Positions 55,462 through 63,923 of a DNA stretch of 64,000 bases are shown piece by piece. The position numbers and the translations under genes were made by a program. Every line of letters starts with the position of its first letter. Position 1 is the first letter of the stretch. The stretch comes from an uncultured Clostridia bacterium. Lineage in GTDB: Bacteria > Bacillota > Clostridia > Christensenellales > CAG-917. The stretch is taken from positions 7,843 through 71,842 of the forward strand of contig CAKQUV010000007.1 of assembly GCA_934277615.1 (NCBI GenBank). Direction: 5' to 3'. A model generated the notes under the pieces. It saw only the letters and a list, made by a program, of their open reading frames with translations. It did no database searches and was not told the origin of the DNA.

Positions 55462-55591
55462 GGATAAGTGCAATAAATCGATGCATAACGAGAAAGGCAC
55501 GGCTTGAACCAAAACCCAACGTACATTTGCGTACGTGATTTTGGAGCAAGTCGTGCCTGACAAAGTTAGACGCGATTTAGTGCGCTTATCC
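55462..55591. repeat. Structured hairpin element, copy C, with outer inverted repeat at the oadB stop codon
   Basis: Outer arms GGATAAGTGCAATAAATCG (55462-55480) and CGATTTAGTGCGCTTATCC (55573-55591, two mismatches) enclose a leader (55475-55495) and a 12-bp stem AGGCACGGCTTG/CAAGTCGTGCCT (one G-U type pair). Inside are an inner CCAAAA/TTTTGG stem and the apex ACGTAC-ATTTGC-GTACGT with the conserved CCCA and GA flanks. The right arm includes the stop codon of oadB (55586-55588). Confidence 0.8.
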
Positions 55592-56830
55592 AAACACTGC
55601 GAGCAAAAATCCGGCGGCGACGGCAGATCCAATTACACCTGCCACGTTCGGGCCCATAGCATGCATGAGAAGATAGTTGCCTTTGTTGTATTGGAGACCG
55701 ACGACGTTGGAGACGCGGGCTGCCATAGGCACGGCGGATACGCCCGCAGAACCGATGAGCGGATTGATTTTGCCCTTGGAGAGGACGTACAAGAGTTTGC
55801 CGATGAGAAGTCCGCAAATCGTTGCAAGGACGAAACCCGCAAGACCGAGGACTACGATGAGCAAAGTCTTTGTGGTAAGGAAGGTTGCGCCGACTGCGGT
55901 TGCACCGACGGAGATGCCGAGGAACAACGTGACGATGTTCATAAGCGCGTTTTGTGCGGTATCGCTCAAACGCTCGGTGACTCCGCACTCACGCAAGAGG
56001 TTGCCGAACATAAGACTACCGAGAAGCGGAGCAACGGACGGCAAGAGCAAGGATACGACGACGGTGACGAGAATCGGGAAGATAATCTTCTCTTTCTTGC
56101 TGACCTTGCGCGTTGCTTGCATAACCGTCATGCGCTCTTTCTTTGTGGTGAGCAACTTCATAAACGGCGGTTGCAAAAGCGGAATGAGTGCCATATACGA
56201 ATACGCCGCCACCGCGATAGGAGCAAGCAAATGCGGAGCAAGTGACTTGGTGAGGAAGATAGCCGTCGGACCGTCTGCGCCTGCGATAATGGAGATTGAG
56301 GACGCTTCACCGCCCGTAAATCCCAATGCCGCCGCAAGAATAAGCACGAGATATATACCGCCTTGTGCCGCCGCGCCGAGGATAAGCGAACTCGGCCGAG
56401 AGAGCATAGGACCAAAGTCCGTCATTGCGCCGACGCCAATAAAGATAAGGCAAGGATAAACGCCCGTCTTTACGCCTATGTAGAGCATATCGAGAAGTCC
56501 GCCGTGTTGCAAAACGTATTGATAATTGACGCCTTGTTTTACCGCGTCCCACATAATTGCGTTGCCTTCGCTGTCAACGCCGATTTGCGTAACGCCCGTC
56601 CACCACTCTGCGTGGAAGATTTTATCTCCGTCGAGGGCTGGAAGGTTGGTTAAAAGCATACCGAACGCAATGCCCACGAGGAGCAACGGCTCGAATTGCT
56701 TTTTGATGCCGAGATAAAGGAAGAAGAATGCGATGATAATCATCACGATGGATTGCCAACCGTTTGACTCACCGAAGAGATGATATCCGCTCCCGTTCCA
56801 AATATTTTTCAAAATTTCGCCGATATCCAT
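55586..56830 (-). CDS. oadB: Sodium-pumping decarboxylase beta subunit
   Basis: A 414-aa membrane subunit that couples decarboxylation of carboxybiotin to export of Na+. About nine or more hydrophobic helices are seen. SIIAGADGPTAIFLT is the conserved re-entrant segment of the OadB/MmdB/GcdB family with the Asp needed for Na+ transport, and the C-terminal GPNVAGVIGSAVAAG is also typical. It is the last gene of the oad operon, 8 bp after the biotin carrier gene. The stop codon falls inside the outer arm of hairpin copy C. Confidence 0.95.
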   Translation of the reverse strand: MDIGEILKNIWNGSGYHLFGESNGWQSIVMIIIAFFFLYLGIKKQFEPLLLVGIAFGMLLTNLPALDGDKIFHAEWWTGVTQIGVDSEGNAIMWDAVKQGVNYQYVLQHGGLLDMLYIGVKTGVYPCLIFIGVGAMTDFGPMLSRPSSLILGAAAQGGIYLVLILAAALGFTGGEASSISIIAGADGPTAIFLTKSLAPHLLAPIAVAAYSYMALIPLLQPPFMKLLTTKKERMTVMQATRKVSKKEKIIFPILVTVVVSLLLPSVAPLLGSLMFGNLLRECGVTERLSDTAQNALMNIVTLFLGISVGATAVGATFLTTKTLLIVVLGLAGFVLATICGLLIGKLLYVLSKGKINPLIGSAGVSAVPMAARVSNVVGLQYNKGNYLLMHAMGPNVAGVIGSAVAAGFLLAVFG

Positions 56831-56838
56831 AGTTTACC

Positions 56839-57234
56839 TCACAGAATTTCGACGAGGGGTGAACCCGTTTGAACGCTTGCGCCCTTTTGCACGAAGATTT
56901 GACCGACTTTGCCGTCTTTGTCGGCGTAGATTTCGTTCTCCATCTTCATAGCTTCGAGAATAACGAGCACGTCACCCTTTTTGACTTGTTGACCGCTCGT
57001 GACCTTCACGGCGTTGATAGTGCCGGGCATCGGCGCGACGATTGCGTTTGCGCCCGCCGCCGCCACGGGTGCGGATTGTGCAGGTGCTGCAGCTTGCACG
57101 GGTGCTTGAGCCACGGGTGTCGCTACAGGTGCGCTTTGAGGAAGTGCGGCATCGTATTCAGATTGGATAACCGCCTCGCCTTTTTCAACTTCTACTTCGT
57201 AAATTTTGCCGTTGAGAGTAACTTTGTAAATCAT
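56839..57234 (-). CDS. Biotin carrier subunit of the sodium-pumping decarboxylase
   Basis: A 131-aa protein with a short N-terminal part (MIYKVTLNGKIYEVEVEKGE), an Ala/Pro/Val-rich linker (about residues 30-62) and a biotinyl domain. Lys97 in EAMKMEN is the biotinylation site. The flexible linker lets the biotin swing between the OadA carboxyltransferase and the OadB membrane subunit. The start overlaps the oadG stop by four bases (ATGA). The separate carrier is typical for Bacillota; in enterobacteria it is fused to OadA. Confidence 0.95.
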   Translation of the reverse strand: MIYKVTLNGKIYEVEVEKGEAVIQSEYDAALPQSAPVATPVAQAPVQAAAPAQSAPVAAAGANAIVAPMPGTINAVKVTSGQQVKKGDVLVILEAMKMENEIYADKDGKVGQIFVQKGASVQTGSPLVEIL

Positions 57235-57662
57235 TTGTCTTCCTCCACTCTCTTGATGGATTTGAAACGCAACTCGTTGAGAGGCGTATTGGTTTCGTCG
57301 GCAACGATTGCCATAATCATAGCCGCGTCGCGCTCGTCGGTGTTGATGAGTTTAAGCTCACCGCAAGTGCCTTGCGCATATTGTTTTTCTTGAGTTTGGG
57401 TATCTTCCTCTTGCTTTTGCTCTTTCTTTTTCCAAAACGTCATTTTTTGTTTTGCGTTTTGGATTTTCTCGCTCCACTCGGGGTGTTTTTCGCGCAACTT
57501 TTCACTGCCTTCGAAAATCTTGCCTTCGAGTTGAACGATGAGCATCAAAAGGATAAGAACGACAAACACTATTGCAATGCCGATGAGTGCCAAAAGCGCG
57601 GCGTCACCGGCTTTAAGGTCTGCGTCCTTATCTAAAATACCGCTTAAAAGCATATATCCCAT
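57231..57662 (-). CDS. oadG: Sodium-pumping decarboxylase gamma subunit
   Basis: A 143-aa protein with one membrane helix (about residues 22-45), then a charged coiled-coil linker and a C-terminal segment (MIMAIVADETNTPLNELRFKS) like that of OadG/MmdD subunits. It tethers the carboxyltransferase and carrier to the membrane subunit. GAGGTG precedes the start. It lies 8 bp after oadA and overlaps the carrier gene by four bases. Confidence 0.88.
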   Translation of the reverse strand: MGYMLLSGILDKDADLKAGDAALLALIGIAIVFVVLILLMLIVQLEGKIFEGSEKLREKHPEWSEKIQNAKQKMTFWKKKEQKQEEDTQTQEKQYAQGTCGELKLINTDERDAAMIMAIVADETNTPLNELRFKSIKRVEEDK

Positions 57663-57670
57663 AATTCACC

Positions 57671-59071
57671 TCATTCAATCGGTGCGATTGTATATTTGAC
57701 TACTTTTTCTTCTTTTGCCTTGCGAGCGTCGAAGAATTTCTCCGCGACTTGCGGGAAGAGAATGTAAGAGAGCACGTCCTCGTCGCTCTTTGCGGTGTCG
57801 CCGAGCTCCGCTTTGGTCTTTTCAAAGACGGGTTCGAGCGTGTCGGCGTATCTGCCCTCGATTGGCTTCTCGTCACCGAGCACTTTCTTCATAACGTCGG
57901 GATTGATAGGAGCGGGAGAAGTGCCGTATTCGCCTCTGCAATATGCTTTGACTTCTTTGGAAATATTCTTGTATCTTTCACCCGCAAGCACGTTGTTTGT
58001 TGCCTGAACGCCAACCATTTGGCTCATGGGCGTTACGAGCGGCGGATATCCGAGATCTGCTCTGACCTTCGGAGTCTCTTGGAGCACTTGCTCGAATTTG
58101 TCCATAGCGTTTTGCGCTTTGAGTTGGGATACGAGGTTGGAAAGCATACCGCCCGGCACTTTGTAGTTGAGTGCGTCCGTATCCGTTGCGAGCATCTTGG
58201 GATTGAGCGTGCCGTCTTTGAGGTATCCGTCGCGGATGGGCTTGAAGAAGTCGTTGACTTTTTTGAGCGTTGCGTCGTCAAGACCTGTTTCGTATCCGAG
58301 TTGTTTGAGGGCAAAGTTGATGGTTTCGGTTGCGGGTTGGCTCGTGCCGCCGCTGAAACAAGAAGTTGCGGTATCGATAACGTCAACGCCTGCCTCGATT
58401 GCCTTCATATACGTCATATATGCCATACCCGTCGTGCAATGAGTGTGCAAAACTACGGGGATTTTGACTTCGTTCTTGATTGCGCCGATAAGTTCGTACG
58501 CCTCGAACGGAGTCATCGTTCCTGCCATATCCTTTACGCAGATTGTGTTTACGCCCATATTTTCAAGCTCTTTTGCCATCTTTGCGAAAGCGTCGAGAGT
58601 GTGAACAGGGCTTTGCGTATAGCTGATTGCACCCGACACCATAGCGCCGCATTTAAGAGCGGTTTTGGTTGCCGTTTCGAGGTTGCGAAGGTCGTTGAGC
58701 GCGTCGAAGATACGGATAATATCAATGCCGTTGTCAACGGATTTTTCCACAAACATCTTGACCACTTCGTCGGGATAATGCTTGTAACCCAAGAGGTTTT
58801 GACCTCTCAAAAGCATTTGAAGTTTGGTATCGGGCATTGCCTTACGCAAATTGCGCAAACGTTGCCACGGATCTTCGTCGAGATATCTCAAGCATACGTC
58901 AAACACCGCGCCGCCCCAGCACTCGACGGAATAATAGCCCGCCTCGTTCATCGTGGGGAGAACGTCGGCAAATTTGGAATACGGCAAACGAGTCGCAATC
59001 AAAGATTGGTTGGCGTCTCTGAGCACCGTTTCGGTAAATAACACTTTTTGTTTTTTATTGTCGTTTCCCAT
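57671..59071 (-). CDS. oadA: Oxaloacetate decarboxylase/pyruvate carboxyltransferase alpha subunit
   Basis: A 466-aa carboxyltransferase. TVLRDANQSLIATR near the N-terminus and HTHCTTGMAYMTYMKAIEAG (about residue 210) hold the divalent-metal and active-site residues of the OadA/PycB family. It moves CO2 from oxaloacetate to biotin, leaving pyruvate. It has no biotinyl domain of its own. GGAGG lies 5 bases before the ATG at 59071, so the slightly longer TTG-started frame is not used. The complete A-G-carrier-B set argues for a Na+ pump rather than pyruvate carboxylase. Confidence 0.93.
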   Translation of the reverse strand: MGNDNKKQKVLFTETVLRDANQSLIATRLPYSKFADVLPTMNEAGYYSVECWGGAVFDVCLRYLDEDPWQRLRNLRKAMPDTKLQMLLRGQNLLGYKHYPDEVVKMFVEKSVDNGIDIIRIFDALNDLRNLETATKTALKCGAMVSGAISYTQSPVHTLDAFAKMAKELENMGVNTICVKDMAGTMTPFEAYELIGAIKNEVKIPVVLHTHCTTGMAYMTYMKAIEAGVDVIDTATSCFSGGTSQPATETINFALKQLGYETGLDDATLKKVNDFFKPIRDGYLKDGTLNPKMLATDTDALNYKVPGGMLSNLVSQLKAQNAMDKFEQVLQETPKVRADLGYPPLVTPMSQMVGVQATNNVLAGERYKNISKEVKAYCRGEYGTSPAPINPDVMKKVLGDEKPIEGRYADTLEPVFEKTKAELGDTAKSDEDVLSYILFPQVAEKFFDARKAKEEKVVKYTIAPIE

Positions 59072-59099
59072 AAGGGCCTCCAAAAAATAATTCGCTTGA

Positions 59100-59128
59100 A
59101 TTATAGCAAAGTTTTATTCTTAACACAA
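59100..59128 (-). promoter_or_regulatory. Promoter of the oad operon
   Basis: On the minus strand TTGTGT and a perfect TATAAT are separated by 17 bp, the same two boxes as the fba promoter. Confidence 0.7.
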
Positions 59129-59279
59129 TCCATTTGACAAATAAATAGATAAAAATTTATTTATATAAGCTGCAAAAAATCTAACACATCTTGCAATCTA
59201 TATGCTTTGCATACGTTCGTATGATAATTTTTCAAGCAAACAGACCGCCTTTCGCTAAATTCAAAAACTTACGCAAAAC

Positions 59280-59309
59280 AAAAATCCCGTCTGCGATTGG
59301 CAAACGGGA
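59280..59309 (-). terminator. Intrinsic terminator after the two-lipoprotein operon
   Basis: TCCCGTTTGC / GCAGACGGGA stem (one G-U) followed by TTTTTG on the minus strand, 39 bp past the 276-aa lipoprotein gene. Confidence 0.85.
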
Positions 59310-59348
59310 CTTTGATTTTTGACTGCAAGATTTTAATGTTTTTCTTTA

Positions 59349-60179
59349 TTACGCCTTTTTGAGACCGATGTTTATGTCCATAAATTCAAGGCGAAGGAAG
59401 AGTTTTTGCACTCCGCCGTCTTCCGTCATCGTGAATACGCCGAAAGGCTCCGTCGTCGGATTGTCTTTTACCGCGTATCCGAGGTAGATTGCCTTGTATT
59501 CCTTGCCGTCCGCGCCTTTGAGATATCTTATTGCGTATTGCGTGTCGAGTGTGAGCTTAAGCACGGTATCCGACGGAATGAGGTCGAGCAAGTCGGACGG
59601 AAGTTTCATATTTTGAGCAACGTATGCAAGCGCCTCTTTCACGCCCTCGTCTTCGTAATCGAGACCTTCGATATTGAAGCCGAGGCTATGACGGATAAGT
59701 TCGAGCGCGCCCTTCAAATCCGCCGCCTCCAATTTGGCTCTAAATCCCGGGAACATCGGTTCGACGTAGAAATTCAGTCCGCCCACAATATCGAAAGAGG
59801 AAATCATTTCGCCCACGTTCACGTCGCCGAGTATGCTTTTTACAAGCGGCATTTTGAGGATGTTGGCAATGTTGCCGAAAAGTCCGTCAGCCGTCTGAAT
59901 TTGTGCATGGAGCGTGCCGTCTTTCTTGAATTCAAAATACGTTTCGTCCATATTGATTGCGATATCTTCGATGAGGTTGAGCATACCGCTTTCCCCGTCC
60001 TCACCGCCGTTGATTTGCCCCATAAAATCGGTTACGGAATTGTCAATTGCAAATCTCGTATCTTGCGAGAATTGCGCGGGCTTTTCGTCCTCGTTACAAG
60101 CGACGAGCGTTAACGCACAACAACAAAGGGTGAGAAGGGCAACTATCGTTGCGGATATTTTAACGAAATTCTTTTTCAT
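59349..60179 (-). CDS. Lipoprotein of unknown function (276 aa)
   Basis: The signal peptide contains an unusual CCC run (TLCCCAL) before the lipobox TLVAC (Cys28). The mature part has a pattern like LolA/LppX lipid carriers: alternating strands such as VLKLTLDTQYAIRYLKGADG near the C-terminus, ending FLRLEFMDINIGLKKA. No family recognised with certainty. It lies 13 bp after the SGNH hydrolase lipoprotein gene, so the two are co-transcribed. Confidence 0.78.
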   Translation of the reverse strand: MKKNFVKISATIVALLTLCCCALTLVACNEDEKPAQFSQDTRFAIDNSVTDFMGQINGGEDGESGMLNLIEDIAINMDETYFEFKKDGTLHAQIQTADGLFGNIANILKMPLVKSILGDVNVGEMISSFDIVGGLNFYVEPMFPGFRAKLEAADLKGALELIRHSLGFNIEGLDYEDEGVKEALAYVAQNMKLPSDLLDLIPSDTVLKLTLDTQYAIRYLKGADGKEYKAIYLGYAVKDNPTTEPFGVFTMTEDGGVQKLFLRLEFMDINIGLKKA

Positions 60180-60192
60180 TTTCTCGCCCCCC

Positions 60193-61494
60193 TCAATAGT
60201 TTATCGGCGTATAGCCGTTTATCGCCGCAAAGTACGCCACGGTTACATCTTCAAAGGTGTTTGCACCGTTTATTGCGTTGTATGCGCCTTGTGCGTCAAA
60301 GCCTTGGATAGGCTCGAACATTCTTGCGATTTGGTCGCATTTGATAGCCTTGTAGTTGGCAATCGCGTTTACGTCCGCCATACCCCAGCCCTCGAGCATC
60401 TTTTGAGTTGCGCCGGCAATAATCGCATGTCCGATATTAGACGGGTGCGTCCAGTCCGCAAAGATGAGTGAGCATCCCACGCTGTTTTGAGAGAGATTTA
60501 CCACGCCGTCTGCGTCAACGTCCATATCCGTATATTCGTTGAAAACTTTGTCGATGTCGAGAACGTCCACTTTCATATCGGGATTTTTCTCGTTGTATTC
60601 GTCAATCAGTCCGTTGAGTTTGTCAAGAAGTTTTTGTGCAAGCGCGCGCACTTTTTCAATCGTGTCATAACCCCTGTCCGCAAGCGCGCCGTATTCCGCA
60701 ATATCAAGAAGCGTAGAGCCTTCGTACACGGGATTGTAAACCTTTTGGAACACGATTTTTGCCGTGGGGTTGAGTTGTCTGAGTCTTGCCACTATATCCA
60801 CGATATTTTGATACGTGCTCGGAAAGTTGAAGGTCGGGTCTTTGGTATAGACGTTCGTGCCGTCGTATCTGTCGCCGTATTGAACGGCGGCGCTATCCCC
60901 GCCGCGCCACATGGACGGACGAATAACCTCGTCGCTGCCGCCGTCGTGCAAGTAATCGAACAAGGACTTATCGTCGTCGTATTTCGCGCGTAACGCAGCT
61001 TCGTTCTCGTCACCCGCAAAGCACGCTTGATACCATCTGTCGGCTCCCGTCTTATTTTGCTCGATATCCGCCATTTCCATCATCAGCGAGCCGAGACTGA
61101 ATTGCAACATATTGTTGCCCAGCACCGAGATATGTATTACGTCTGCCTCTATGATGTGTGTCTTGATGAGCGTTGCGGTCTCGTCGTCTCTGCTTATTAT
61201 TTGCAAAAGTCCGTCGCCGTTGTCCTTGTCAACCATACTTCCCGACGTAAGGTGTCCCGAGACGGAATGGTTGTAGTAGTTCATATTGTTGACTCTGCCG
61301 ACGAGCGCGTAATAACCGTAGTTGTCGCGCTCGGATACGGGAGACGGACCTATAAGCGCCTCCGCAATGGAATCGCCGAGATAGACGATTGTAAGTTTAT
61401 CGTCCTCTTCGGGCTGTTTGTCGCACGCCGCAAAGGATACGGCAAGCACCGCAATCAAAAGCGTGGCGACGATGAGGGAAAGGATTTTCTTCAT
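60193..61494 (-). CDS. SGNH/GDSL-family hydrolase lipoprotein (433 aa)
   Basis: The signal peptide ends in SFAAC (Cys24). Block I GDS with the catalytic Ser is in VYLGDSIAEAL, and the final block DWTHPSNIGH supplies Asp and His. NHSVSG and VSVLGNNMLQ-like segments match blocks II and III. SGNH enzymes cleave esters in lipids or remove acetyl groups from polysaccharides and peptidoglycan. The membrane-anchored location suggests action on cell-wall or external glycans. A GGGGG-type ribosome binding site precedes the ATG. Confidence 0.87.
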   Translation of the reverse strand: MKKILSLIVATLLIAVLAVSFAACDKQPEEDDKLTIVYLGDSIAEALIGPSPVSERDNYGYYALVGRVNNMNYYNHSVSGHLTSGSMVDKDNGDGLLQIISRDDETATLIKTHIIEADVIHISVLGNNMLQFSLGSLMMEMADIEQNKTGADRWYQACFAGDENEAALRAKYDDDKSLFDYLHDGGSDEVIRPSMWRGGDSAAVQYGDRYDGTNVYTKDPTFNFPSTYQNIVDIVARLRQLNPTAKIVFQKVYNPVYEGSTLLDIAEYGALADRGYDTIEKVRALAQKLLDKLNGLIDEYNEKNPDMKVDVLDIDKVFNEYTDMDVDADGVVNLSQNSVGCSLIFADWTHPSNIGHAIIAGATQKMLEGWGMADVNAIANYKAIKCDQIARMFEPIQGFDAQGAYNAINGANTFEDVTVAYFAAINGYTPINY

Positions 61495-61577
61495 AAATAC
61501 CCCCTAAATGAATAAAAGCAAATACACTTTGCAACGCATTCAGTCTATATCAAAATTGCGCTTTTGTAAATATGAAA

Positions 61578-61609
61578 ACAAAAAATCGCCGATGGATTTC
61601 GGCGATTTT
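61578..61609 (-). terminator. Intrinsic terminator of the cyclophilin gene
   Basis: AAAATCGCCG / CGGCGATTTT stem followed by TTTTTTG on the minus strand. Confidence 0.85.
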
Positions 61610-61613
61610 AACG

Positions 61614-62126
61614 TTATGCTTTTTCAACAAAAGACACTTTTGCCATTCTTTGCTCTCTGACAGGTCTGTCGTTGTAGTCCGTTTGCACCTCGGCAATGCG
61701 GTCAACCGCGTCCATGCCCTCAACCACTTTCCCGAATGCGGCGTATTGTCCGTCAAGGAATTTCGCGTCCGCATGGCAGATAAAGAATTGCGACGACGCG
61801 GAGTTGTAGAATTGACTGCGCGCCATAGAGATAACGCCTCTTTCGTGCGAGAGCGGATTGTTCACGCCGTTGACTCTAAACTCTCCTTTTATCGTCTCTT
61901 TGCTTCCGCCCGTGCCCGTGCCTTTGGGGTCTCCGCCCTGTATCATAAAGCCGGATATTACACGGTGGAAAATCAGTCCGTCGTAAAAGCCTTCACCCAC
62001 GAGTTTTTGAAAGTTCTTCACCGTTACGGGAGCCACGGACGGCATAAGTTCAACAACGATTTCGTCGCCGTTCGCCATTGTGATTTTTACGTATTCGGTT
62101 GTCTTGTTTGTATCGATAAATGCCAT
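61614..62126 (-). CDS. Cyclophilin-type peptidyl-prolyl isomerase
   Basis: A 170-aa isomerase that speeds proline cis-trans changes during folding. FHRVISGFMIQGGDPKGTGTGG holds the catalytic Arg and substrate-binding residues; FFICHADAKFLDGQYAAFG is the second conserved block. No signal peptide, so cytoplasmic. The ATG at 62126 follows AGAGG with a five-base spacer, better than the GTG two codons upstream. It is a single gene with its own terminator. Confidence 0.95.
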   Translation of the reverse strand: MAFIDTNKTTEYVKITMANGDEIVVELMPSVAPVTVKNFQKLVGEGFYDGLIFHRVISGFMIQGGDPKGTGTGGSKETIKGEFRVNGVNNPLSHERGVISMARSQFYNSASSQFFICHADAKFLDGQYAAFGKVVEGMDAVDRIAEVQTDYNDRPVREQRMAKVSFVEKA

Positions 62127-62174
62127 AAACACCTCTTTATATATCGTTTTTATGCGGATAAACCGCGTTTTATG

Positions 62175-63377
62175 TTACAAACTGCTTTTGGCAATTGCCA
62201 TAGCAACCGCTTTTGCGCTTGAGAACGCCCACTGCAAATTGTATCCGCCGCAATCGCCGTCTATATCTAGCGCCTCGCCGATCGCATACGCGTTTTTCAC
62301 TTTAAGCGACATAAGATTTTCGTCGAATTCACGCACGTCCAAACCTCCCGACATAACCTGCGCAAGACTTGCGTCGCCAAGACCTTCTATTGTGAATTTG
62401 TAGTTCTTTATCGCATTTGCAAGCGCGCTTATTTTGCCTGCCGCAACGTCCGACGCATCGCACCCTGCCGCCCATATTATGCGCTCTTGCACTTTGCTGT
62501 GAAAAGTGCCCGTAAGCAATTCTCCGACGGTGAGATTGTTATCGCGCTTGCGCAAAATCTCTTCCGCTTCCGCTTTGGAATATTCGGGCATAAAGTCTAT
62601 CGTGAGCATATCTCCGATTTTGGCACGACCCCTGGCGATCTCGCTTGACATATTGAACACCGCAATTCCGCTCACGCCAAAATCCTTAAAGAGCACTTCT
62701 CCCGTTTCATAGCGATATCCTATGCGCACGCCTGCTTTCACACGCACGCCCTGCAATCCTTTGAGAGCGTCTTTGTTGGTGCGAATAGGCACAAGCGACG
62801 GCACGTAATCGCGCGTCTTGTGTCCAAGCACTTTGTAAAGAGAAAGACTGTCTTTCCCGAATGTCGCAGGCGAGCCCGTGGCAAGCACTACGTTGTCGGC
62901 TTGCATTGAAAACGCCTCGTTTGGGCGATCATCACGGCGCACAACGCCGCTCACCGTAAACGTATCGTTGAAAGCGTCGATATTGTTCACCGCGTGCGAA
63001 ACGTATACGTCCACGCCGTTTCTCTCTACTGCCCTGCGCAACACGTCGAGCACGGATGCCGCACATTCGCTGTACGGATAAACGCGCTTGTCCACCACCT
63101 TGGTGAGCAAACCCATTTTTTCAAAACTCGCAATCGTGTCGTGTGCGTCAAACCTGTCAAGAAACTCCTCGACAAAATTCGGCTTGTTGTAGTGCACGAT
63201 GTTCATATCGAGGTTGGTAAGATTGCACTTTCCGTTGCCCGTCGCAAGCAATTTTTTGCCCACGCGGTCGTTGCTCTCCACAATCGCAACTTTGAGTGCC
63301 GTCGGCAGTTGCGAGGCAAGAAACAATCCGCCTGCTCCGCCGCCTATAATGATAACGTCGTAATTTTTGGTATTCAT
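62175..63377 (-). CDS. HI0933/YhiN-family FAD-dependent oxidoreductase
   Basis: A 400-aa flavoprotein. The FAD-binding motif IIGGGAGGLFLA lies near the N-terminus, followed by ESNDRVGKKLLATGNGKCNLTN, the signature of the HI0933/BaiN-type family. A second nucleotide segment VVLATGSPATFG and the C-terminal GEALDIDGDCGGYNLQWAFS are also typical. The reaction is unknown for most members; some act on bile-acid or other unsaturated substrates. The ATG at 63377 is the likely start; a GTG two codons earlier is possible. The ribosome binding site is unclear. Confidence 0.9.
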   Translation of the reverse strand: MNTKNYDVIIIGGGAGGLFLASQLPTALKVAIVESNDRVGKKLLATGNGKCNLTNLDMNIVHYNKPNFVEEFLDRFDAHDTIASFEKMGLLTKVVDKRVYPYSECAASVLDVLRRAVERNGVDVYVSHAVNNIDAFNDTFTVSGVVRRDDRPNEAFSMQADNVVLATGSPATFGKDSLSLYKVLGHKTRDYVPSLVPIRTNKDALKGLQGVRVKAGVRIGYRYETGEVLFKDFGVSGIAVFNMSSEIARGRAKIGDMLTIDFMPEYSKAEAEEILRKRDNNLTVGELLTGTFHSKVQERIIWAAGCDASDVAAGKISALANAIKNYKFTIEGLGDASLAQVMSGGLDVREFDENLMSLKVKNAYAIGEALDIDGDCGGYNLQWAFSSAKAVAMAIAKSSL

Positions 63378-63677
63378 AGCCACATTCTACCACACCCTAC
63401 CGCATAAATCAATTTTTTTCAAAAATTCCTCGCCGCCGCAATCGCAACTCTGCCCGTAAAAGTATGGCTTTAGGTTTTTTATATATTCAAACGCAATCCC
63501 GCCCAAAGCCCCTCGACAGCGGCGTTCCGTATTATATACGATTTGCACTTCTCTATCATCCGCCACGGCAAGAAATCTTTTGTTTTGCCACTCACCGACA
63601 ATCTGACACAAATTTTGCGGAAATATCTCAAAACGCTTGTCAAACAAACGGAATTAGTGTATTATAACTCTTGCTTT

Positions 63678-63754
63678 GGAGGCATAGCCCAGTTGGTTAG
63701 AGCGCTACGTTGACATCGTAGAGGTCATAAGTTCGAGTCTTATTGTCTCCACCA
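63678..63754 (+). tRNA. tRNA-Val (anticodon GAC), CCA encoded
   Basis: Cloverleaf drawn by hand: acceptor GGAGGCA/TGTCTCC (one G-U), anticodon arm CTACG-TTGACAT-CGTAG giving GAC, T arm ATAAG-TTCGAGT-CTTAT, encoded 3' ACCA. The D stem has one mismatch. Confidence 0.92.
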
Positions 63755-63816
63755 CACCTTACCAATCCGCACCATGCGGATTGGTTTTTTAATTTATATG
63801 GCGACTATGCTTGCAT
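63740..63816 (+). repeat. Direct repeat covering the tRNA 3' end and terminator, copy 1
   Basis: 77 bp from inside the T arm through CCA, the terminator and ATGGCGACTATGCTTGCAT. Identical to 63924-64000. Confidence 0.95.
63761..63792 (+). terminator. Intrinsic terminator of the tRNA gene
   Basis: ACCAATCCGC / GCGGATTGGT, 10 bp perfect stem, 5-base loop, followed by TTTTTT. A second identical copy lies 184 bp downstream. Confidence 0.9.
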
Positions 63817-63923
63817 ATGGCGACGTATAAATAAAAAAGCAAACAAATGCGCAGCATTTACGTGTGGTGAGAGTCCCTCCGGGGCAGGAAAAAGACGGCC
63901 GTTTGCACCGCAAACGACTTGAA
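63817..63923 (+). other. Structured spacer between the duplicated tRNA ends
   Basis: About 107 bp with three local hairpins (AAATGC/GCATTT, CCC-TCC-GGG, GTTTGC/GCAAAC). Near its start GTGTGGTG plus AGA can pair with TCT plus CACCACAC in the duplicated tRNA tail, closing a branched fold. It is not a second complete tRNA. No reading frame. Confidence 0.55.

Noticed and set aside
57749..59041. Long plus-strand open frame (430 aa) opposite oadA
   Set aside because: Cys/His/Val-rich translation without motifs; the antisense of a well-recognised enzyme gene.
57671..59071. Pyruvate carboxylase subunit B
   Set aside because: The linked OadB and OadG membrane subunits make a sodium-pumping decarboxylase the better reading.
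63387..63647. 86-aa open frame upstream of the HI0933-type flavoprotein gene
   Set aside because: Starts only at TTG without a ribosome binding site and shows no family features; a real small gene cannot be excluded but is not supported.
63817..63923. Second tRNA gene or group II intron end
   Set aside because: No 5' acceptor strand matching the duplicated 3' end, and no recognisable domain V hairpin.
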